Part shown: one piece after another, positions 6,535-10,750 of the stretch | Position numbering within the stretch: the first letter of the stretch is position 1 | Layout of the letters: every line of letters begins with the position of its first letter | The notes under the pieces: generated by a model | What the model was told of the DNA's origin: nothing | The model's database searches: none | The model's input: the letters and a program-made list of their open reading frames with translations, nothing else | NCBI GenBank assembly: GCA_034112105.1 | Contig: JAWUVZ010000137.1 | Coordinates: forward strand, 1 to 10,750 | Length of the DNA stretch: 10,750 nucleotides | Direction of reading: 5' to 3' | DNA from: Glaciecola sp034112105 | GTDB taxonomy: Bacteria > Pseudomonadota > Gammaproteobacteria > Enterobacterales > Alteromonadaceae | Translations under genes and position numbers: made by a program

Positions 6535-6569
6535 TGTTACTTACTTAGCATTAACCAATAGGAAAAGTC

Positions 6570-7106
6570 ATGTTATCGATAAAGCATTTATTGAGTCTGT
6601 TTGTTGTCTCCTTATTTTTGGGCGGTTGCGCTAGTTACGACTATCCAAGCCAAGTTAACATTGGTGATACCATGATCGAAGCTTCTGGTGAGAGTTTAGA
6701 CGGAGATGTTATTGCTATTCCAAAGGATTTTTTGGGCGAGCAAACACTCTTATTATTTGGTTATGTTCAGGATTCTCAGTTTGATATTGACCGTTGGTTA
6801 ATTGGCTTAGACATGACTGAAACGCAAGTGGCGGTTTATGAAATCCCGACGATTGCAGGCATGTTGCCAAGAATGTTCAAAACCTTCATCGATGGAGGCA
6901 TGCGTAAAGGCATACCCAAGCAACTCTGGAAAGGCGTTGTAACAGTTTATGCTGACGGCGACAAAATACAACGTTATACGGGTAATCAACGCCCCAATAA
7001 TGCGCGTGTTATGCTATTAGATGCTGATGGTAAAGTGTTATATTTTTACGCCTATGGATTCTCAGTAGATGCACTCAAAGCAGTAAAAGCACTTGTAAAA
7101 AGTTAG
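6570..7106 (+). CDS. Small lipoprotein, possible thioredoxin-like fold without a redox CxxC
   Basis: A 178-residue predicted lipoprotein. Residues 1-20 form a type II signal peptide with lipobox LGGC, giving lipidated Cys20; the following Ala-Ser rather than Asp suggests sorting to the outer membrane. The mature part reads like a thioredoxin/redoxin scaffold: GDTMIEASGESLDG...IPKDFLGEQTLLLFGYV (strand), a helix with DIDRWLIGLDM, VAVYEIPTI (strand), then VTVYADGDKIQRYTG, ARVMLLDADGKVLYFYAYGFS (strands) and a last helix DALKAVKALVKS. There is no cysteine after Cys20, so a thiol redox role is excluded. The alternative is an ATP10-like redoxin relative acting as an assembly factor; this is an inference from strand pattern only. 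ATG 6570 follows an AGGA site 6 nt upstream. It may be co-transcribed with the MFS-acyltransferase gene 73 bp downstream. Confidence 0.72.
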   Translation: MLSIKHLLSLFVVSLFLGGCASYDYPSQVNIGDTMIEASGESLDGDVIAIPKDFLGEQTLLLFGYVQDSQFDIDRWLIGLDMTETQVAVYEIPTIAGMLPRMFKTFIDGGMRKGIPKQLWKGVVTVYADGDKIQRYTGNQRPNNARVMLLDADGKVLYFYAYGFSVDALKAVKALVKS

Positions 7107-7179
7107 ATCGTATTTTAGCAGATTAATGTGTAATCTTTACTATTAACGATCATTTGATACTCATTTAGAATGGAATTCT

Positions 7180-9171
7180 ATGCAAGCGAATATACCTCAG
7201 GATAAAGAGCCTTCAGCGCAGGATAAAGAGCCCTCAGCGCAGGATAAAGAGCCTTCAGCGCAGGATAAAAAGCCTGTAGCTAATCAATTTCAAGGCGGCT
7301 TGCTTAGCAGTAAGCGTTTTCTGCCCTTGTTTATTACGCAGTTTTTCTCAGCATTGAATGATAATGTCTACAAACAGTCAGTGTTGTTGCTACTCATATT
7401 TCAAGCAACAACGGTAGCCGACGGTGCACTCTATTCAAATTTGGCAGCAGGTCTTTTTATACTGCCGTTCTTTCTATTTTCGGGTATGGCAGGTCAACTA
7501 GCCGAGAAGACAGAGAAATCGAAACTCATTCGGATCGTGAAGTTCTGCGAAATGCCCATTATGCTTATTGGTGCTATTTCCATCATGACTCAATTGGTGT
7601 GGTTAATGCTTGTAACGGTCTTTTTTATGGGGCTGCAAAGCACATTTTTTGGCCCTTTAAAGTATTCTATTTTACCGCAACATGTCGCCCGAAACGAACT
7701 CACCAAGGCCAACGGTTTGGTTGAATCAGGTACCTTCGTAGCTATTTTGTTAGGCACTATATTTGGCACCTACTACATTACCCAAGAAGCAGGTCCTGTA
7801 TATATCAGCATTGCCATTTTATGCCTAGCGGCGGTTGGTTATATTTGTAGTCGATTTATTCCTACCAGTGCGCCTAACGACCCAAGTTTGCGATTTACTT
7901 TCAATATTTTATCCTCAACAAAAAATGTCTTTCAAGCACTAAATATGCAAACGGAATCTGTTGGTAAGTCAGTTATTGGAATTAGCTGGTTTTGGCTCAT
8001 TGGCGCTATTATTCTAACCTCGCTACCAAACTACGTAAAACACGTTATGGGCGGCGATGAACTTGTGGTGACCAGTGCCTTGGTCGTATTTTCGCTGAGC
8101 ATTGCGATTGGGTCTCTGCTTTGTGAAAAGCTATCACGCTCAAGAATTGAATTAGGTATTGTGCCTTTTGGTGCCATTCTCATCACCTTATTTTTGTATC
8201 TATTAAGTCAAGAACCAGCCATTACAGCATATAACGAGCCAACAGCAGTGCTACTTACATTGAGCCAAGTATTAGACACTGGCGACATGATCTGGCATTT
8301 AGTGTGGATGGGAGCAATTGGTATCGCCGCAGGTTTTTATACGGTGCCGTTATACGCGCTAATTCAGCAGCGTACAACCGAAAACAGCCGCTCTAGGGTT
8401 ATTGCGGCTAATAATGTCCTGAATGCATTATTCATGGTCGCAAGTGCTGTTTTAAGTATTGTTACGTTGTCTGTTTTTGAATGGAGTATTCCTCAATTAC
8501 TCTTATTAGTTGCTGCTTTAAACTTACTTATTTCAATTTATATTTATACAACAGTACCTGAGTTTTTCCTTCGTTTTGTTATTTATATACTCGCAATTTG
8601 TATGTATAGAGTGCGCACCAACGGTGATAAAAATATTCCAGAGGAGGGCGCTGCAGTGATTATTGGTAATCATGTGAGCTTTGTTGATTGGATGTTCATT
8701 TTGGCCGCATCTCCAAGGCCCATACGTTTTGTCGTGTTTGCACCCATTTACCATTCTCTTGCGTTACATTGGCTGTTTAAAATGGCGAAAGCAATTCCTA
8801 TTGATGGTGAAAAAGCGAATCCAAAAGCATTCAAAAAGGCCTTTGACGAGGTTGCTGACGCGTTAGAACAAGGCGAACTAGTAGGAATTTTCCCTGAAGG
8901 TAAACTATCTGATGACGGCTCTATTGATACATTTCGCCGTGGTATTGAAAAAATCATTGAGCGTTCGCCCGTGCCAGTTATTCCTCTGCACTTGGGTGGC
9001 TTATGGGGTAGCATGTTTAGCCGCAAGACTAAGTGGCGATTGCCACGCCTCAGATGGTCATTAGTGTCAGTCTCTGTAGGTGAACCTGTGGCCGCACAAA
9101 ATGTTAAAGCCGACGATTTGCGCGAGCGCGTTACTAAGCTCAAAGAGCGTTACTCGCCTGACTCCAATTGA
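7180..9171 (+). CDS. LplT-like MFS transporter fused to a PlsC-type acyltransferase
   Basis: A 663-residue two-domain inner-membrane protein. Residues about 40-465 are an MFS transporter with roughly a dozen membrane segments and the LplT-like opening FITQFFSALNDNVYKQS; LplT flips lysophospholipids inward. Residues about 480-655 are an acyltransferase with NHVSFVD (catalytic His498 and Asp503, the HX4D motif), FPEGKLSDDG at 571-580 (block III, EGK rather than EGT, as in Aas-like proteins) and PVPVIPLHLGGLWGSMFSR further on. The likely role is uptake and re-acylation of lysophospholipid. The AMP-ligase (acyl-ACP synthetase) domain that follows in three-domain Aas-like fusions is absent, and the next gene is not one. 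The N-terminus carries three perfect QDKEPSA repeats before the first helix. ATG 7180 has a weak GGA site 5 nt upstream. Confidence 0.92.
   Translation: MQANIPQDKEPSAQDKEPSAQDKEPSAQDKKPVANQFQGGLLSSKRFLPLFITQFFSALNDNVYKQSVLLLLIFQATTVADGALYSNLAAGLFILPFFLFSGMAGQLAEKTEKSKLIRIVKFCEMPIMLIGAISIMTQLVWLMLVTVFFMGLQSTFFGPLKYSILPQHVARNELTKANGLVESGTFVAILLGTIFGTYYITQEAGPVYISIAILCLAAVGYICSRFIPTSAPNDPSLRFTFNILSSTKNVFQALNMQTESVGKSVIGISWFWLIGAIILTSLPNYVKHVMGGDELVVTSALVVFSLSIAIGSLLCEKLSRSRIELGIVPFGAILITLFLYLLSQEPAITAYNEPTAVLLTLSQVLDTGDMIWHLVWMGAIGIAAGFYTVPLYALIQQRTTENSRSRVIAANNVLNALFMVASAVLSIVTLSVFEWSIPQLLLLVAALNLLISIYIYTTVPEFFLRFVIYILAICMYRVRTNGDKNIPEEGAAVIIGNHVSFVDWMFILAASPRPIRFVVFAPIYHSLALHWLFKMAKAIPIDGEKANPKAFKKAFDEVADALEQGELVGIFPEGKLSDDGSIDTFRRGIEKIIERSPVPVIPLHLGGLWGSMFSRKTKWRLPRLRWSLVSVSVGEPVAAQNVKADDLRERVTKLKERYSPDSN
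7198..7281 (+). repeat. In-frame 21-bp tandem repeat encoding QDKEPSA
   Basis: Three near-identical 21-bp units at 7198-7218, 7219-7239 and 7240-7260 differ only at one synonymous Pro codon base (CCT/CCC). A fourth, diverged unit at 7261-7281 encodes QDKKPVA. Because the unit is a multiple of three, gain or loss of copies keeps the frame and only changes the length of a charged cytosolic tail ahead of the first membrane segment. Confidence 0.95.
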
Positions 9172-9267
9172 TGTATAAAATCTGATAAATGTTGATGTCC
9201 AGCATTAACTGTATAAAAAGTATGGATCGAGAATATGGCAGATAGATTAATCATTAAAATGCTCTGC

Positions 9268-9273
9268 TATATT
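9268..9273 (+). promoter_or_regulatory. Candidate extended -10 promoter for the DUF885-like gene
   Basis: TGC at 9265-9267 followed by TATATT matches an extended -10 element. The -35 region is weak. Transcription would begin near 9280, about 20 nt before the ATG at 9301, and the short leader would still contain the GAGGG ribosome binding site at 9288-9292. Confidence 0.35.
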
Positions 9274-9300
9274 ATTATCACTTCATTGAGGGATATAAAA

Positions 9301-10750
9301 ATGAAAACTAAGTATATAGCGATAGCACTGTTATTTTTTTCTTGTGGCGCAACGTCGTCGTCAGACTTTAGTCAATTAGAAACTCTGTTTGCTCAATGGC
9401 GCACCTTTGAGGTTGCTCCGTTACATAACCTGGCACCTGATTATCGTGACCAAACCTTTGAAAAACGTGATAGCAAATGGGCAGATTTCAAAACACAATT
9501 ATTAGCATTTGATAAGTCACAATGGACAGTTGCCCAGCAGGTTGATTGGTTTGTGATGCTCGCAGAACTTAATGGCTATGAATTTAATAAGAAGGTATTG
9601 AAGCCTTGGCAAAGAGATCCAGCGTTTTATAAGCAGGTGTGGACATACAAAAGTGATGTTCCAGCGCATGAAGGACCAAGTCCTCATTATCTCACTGAGC
9701 TTTGGAGCTACTCATTCCCAATTAGTGCAAGCGAACAGAGTAGGTTAACGAATGACTTGTCTCGAATAAAACCGTTTCATATCCAAGCTAAAGAGAATTT
9801 AACGGGGAACGCCAGAGAACTATGGATAGCAGGTATTCGTGACATTCAGAAGCAGCAACAGAACTTAATCGACATTACGGGAAAAATAGAAACAACTGAA
9901 AATGCAACGCTAATAAAAATACACCAACAAGCGATACAATCTACGGGGCAATTTGTGCAGTGGTTGCAACAGCAAAGCGCAAGCAAAACTGGGCCTTCAG
10001 GGCTTGGAATTGAGCAATATAGTTGGTATCAAAAACACGTGCATTTACTGTCTATGACATGGCAGGACGAAGAAAGGTTACTGCGTCGAGAACTCGACAG
10101 AGCTTGGTCGTCATTAAAGTTAGAAGAACAACGCAATATAGGATTGCCAGCATTAGTATCGGTTAAAAATGCAGAAGAATATAACCTGTTGGCCGAACGG
10201 TCGGCTGAATTTTTTCTTACTTTTTTGGATGAAAAGAATATTGTAACTGTTGCTGACTATTTTAAACCAGCGCTTTATGAAAGGCTGGGTAAGTTTGAAC
10301 CAGAAGCAACTCGTCACTTCTTTCACATCGGTGCTCACCTTGATCCTACGCCTTTATATTCGCATTTTTATCATTGGTTTGAACTAGCGATAATGGAGAA
10401 TGATCCCAACCCCAGAAACATTAGAAAGAATGCACTCTTGTATAATATATTTGATAGTCGTAACGAAGGTACTGCCACTGCGGTTGAAGAAATATTTATG
10501 CACGCGGGTTTGTATGATCACAATCCCCGAGCCCGAGAAATTGTTTGGATTATGCTTGCTCAGAGAGCGGCTAGAGGTCTTGGCTCTTTGTATGCTCATG
10601 CAAACCAAATGACGATGGAACAAGCCGGTGAAATTCATATGAATTATACGCCTAGAGGATGGATGAAGACAGAACCTGATTTACTCATCTTTGAGCAACA
10701 TCTGTATTTACGTCAACCTGGTTATGGGACCAGTTATGTTACAGGCAAAG
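9301..10750 (+). CDS. DUF885-like exported protein, C-terminus beyond window
   Basis: An open frame of 483 codons runs from ATG 9301 (behind GAGGG at 9288-9292) off the window edge without a stop. Residues 1-15 are a signal peptide; Cys15 in FFSC is an imperfect lipobox, so it may be a lipoprotein or a secreted periplasmic protein. The end resembles the C-terminal part of DUF885 (M32-like metallopeptidase-type) proteins: NEGTATAVEEIFMHAGLYD (388-406), an ARGLGSLYAHANQMTMEQA helix pair, and LRQPGYGTSYVTGK at the edge, matching the family patterns EGWA-Y-E, VVDTGIHA and WPGQA-YK-G. The HE-x-x-PGHH zinc motif of active members is not recognisable; its expected place holds SHFYHWFELA (354-363) after a His-rich stretch (His339, 342, 346, 355, 358). 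A catalytic role is therefore doubtful. No partner gene is visible. Confidence 0.7.
   Translation, partial: MKTKYIAIALLFFSCGATSSSDFSQLETLFAQWRTFEVAPLHNLAPDYRDQTFEKRDSKWADFKTQLLAFDKSQWTVAQQVDWFVMLAELNGYEFNKKVLKPWQRDPAFYKQVWTYKSDVPAHEGPSPHYLTELWSYSFPISASEQSRLTNDLSRIKPFHIQAKENLTGNARELWIAGIRDIQKQQQNLIDITGKIETTENATLIKIHQQAIQSTGQFVQWLQQQSASKTGPSGLGIEQYSWYQKHVHLLSMTWQDEERLLRRELDRAWSSLKLEEQRNIGLPALVSVKNAEEYNLLAERSAEFFLTFLDEKNIVTVADYFKPALYERLGKFEPEATRHFFHIGAHLDPTPLYSHFYHWFELAIMENDPNPRNIRKNALLYNIFDSRNEGTATAVEEIFMHAGLYDHNPRAREIVWIMLAQRAARGLGSLYAHANQMTMEQAGEIHMNYTPRGWMKTEPDLLIFEQHLYLRQPGYGTSYVTGK

Larger units (their letters stand above)
6325..6569. promoter_or_regulatory. Divergent control region between the aminotransferase and lipoprotein genes
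   Basis: This AT-rich 245-bp region must serve both directions. Candidate minus-strand -10: TATAAT at 6384-6389 (no good -35). Candidate plus-strand -10: TATAGT at 6506-6511, with a weak -35. The 8-mer TTTGTAAA occurs at 6409-6416 and 6519-6526, and its complement TTTACAAA at 6452-6459. The first and the inverted copy are part of longer arms. A 13-bp perfect palindrome, GTAAATTATTTAC, sits at 6522-6534. Promoter assignments are pattern-based and weak. Confidence 0.4.

Noticed and set aside
7120..7136. AGATTA/TAATCT hairpin as a terminator of the lipoprotein gene
   Set aside because: Only one G-C pair in a 6-bp stem and only a few T afterwards; too weak to end transcription.
8748..9143. 131-codon open frame on the minus strand inside the acyltransferase domain
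   Set aside because: It is antisense to strongly conserved catalytic motifs (block III and later), has a low-complexity Ser/Thr/Arg-rich product and no ribosome binding site. It is a shadow of the real gene.
9188..9206. Hairpin AATGTTG/CAGCATT after the MFS-acyltransferase gene as a terminator
   Set aside because: The 7-bp stem includes a G-U pair, is AT-rich, and is not followed by a T-run on the plus strand.

Overview
The window reads as chromosomal DNA of a moderately AT-rich Gram-negative gammaproteobacterium. A marine member of the Alteromonadales is the best guess. The basis is gene content: a LysR regulator, a TTG-started outer-membrane barrel protein, DgkA, YgiQ, two lipoproteins, and an LplT-like/PlsC fusion. 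The taxonomic call is an inference, because no rRNA or marker gene is present. There are no tRNAs, rRNAs, insertion sequences, phage genes or CRISPR arrays. I do not see a clear undescribed defence or mobile system. This is mostly ordinary chromosome with several unusual details.

Layout. Positions 1-523 (+) hold the 3' part of a LysR-type regulator, which ends 9 bp from the stop of a convergent gene. Three genes follow on the minus strand, read right to left: ygiQ (radical SAM, 4160-1836), dgkA (diacylglycerol kinase, 1775-1386) and a predicted outer-membrane beta-barrel protein (1261-533, TTG start). A 434-bp gap (4161-4594) separates them from a two-gene minus-strand unit: a class IV PLP aminotransferase (6324-5404) followed by a sulfotransferase-like P-loop protein (5332-4595). 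A divergent 245-bp control region (6325-6569) then leads into plus-strand genes: a small lipoprotein with a possible thioredoxin-like fold (6570-7106), an MFS-acyltransferase fusion (7180-9171), and a large DUF885-like exported protein (9301 onward) that runs off the window.

How the genes fit together. The aminotransferase/sulfotransferase pair is the most suggestive unit. From memory, the same two domains are fused in plant 'branched-chain aminotransferase-like' proteins, which implies a shared but unassigned function. DgkA and the LplT-like/PlsC fusion both belong to inner-membrane phospholipid recycling (diacylglycerol to phosphatidate; lysophospholipid uptake and re-acylation), but they lie in separate transcription units.

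Short tandem repeats recur: 13-bp units over the stop codon of the sulfotransferase gene, 17-bp units in the spacer before it, and 21-bp in-frame units at the start of the MFS-acyltransferase gene. The first two are related in sequence and bracket one gene. Two enzymes appear to have altered key positions: a Thr where class IV aminotransferases usually have the PLP N1-binding Glu, and loss of the HExxPGHH-type motif in the DUF885-like protein.
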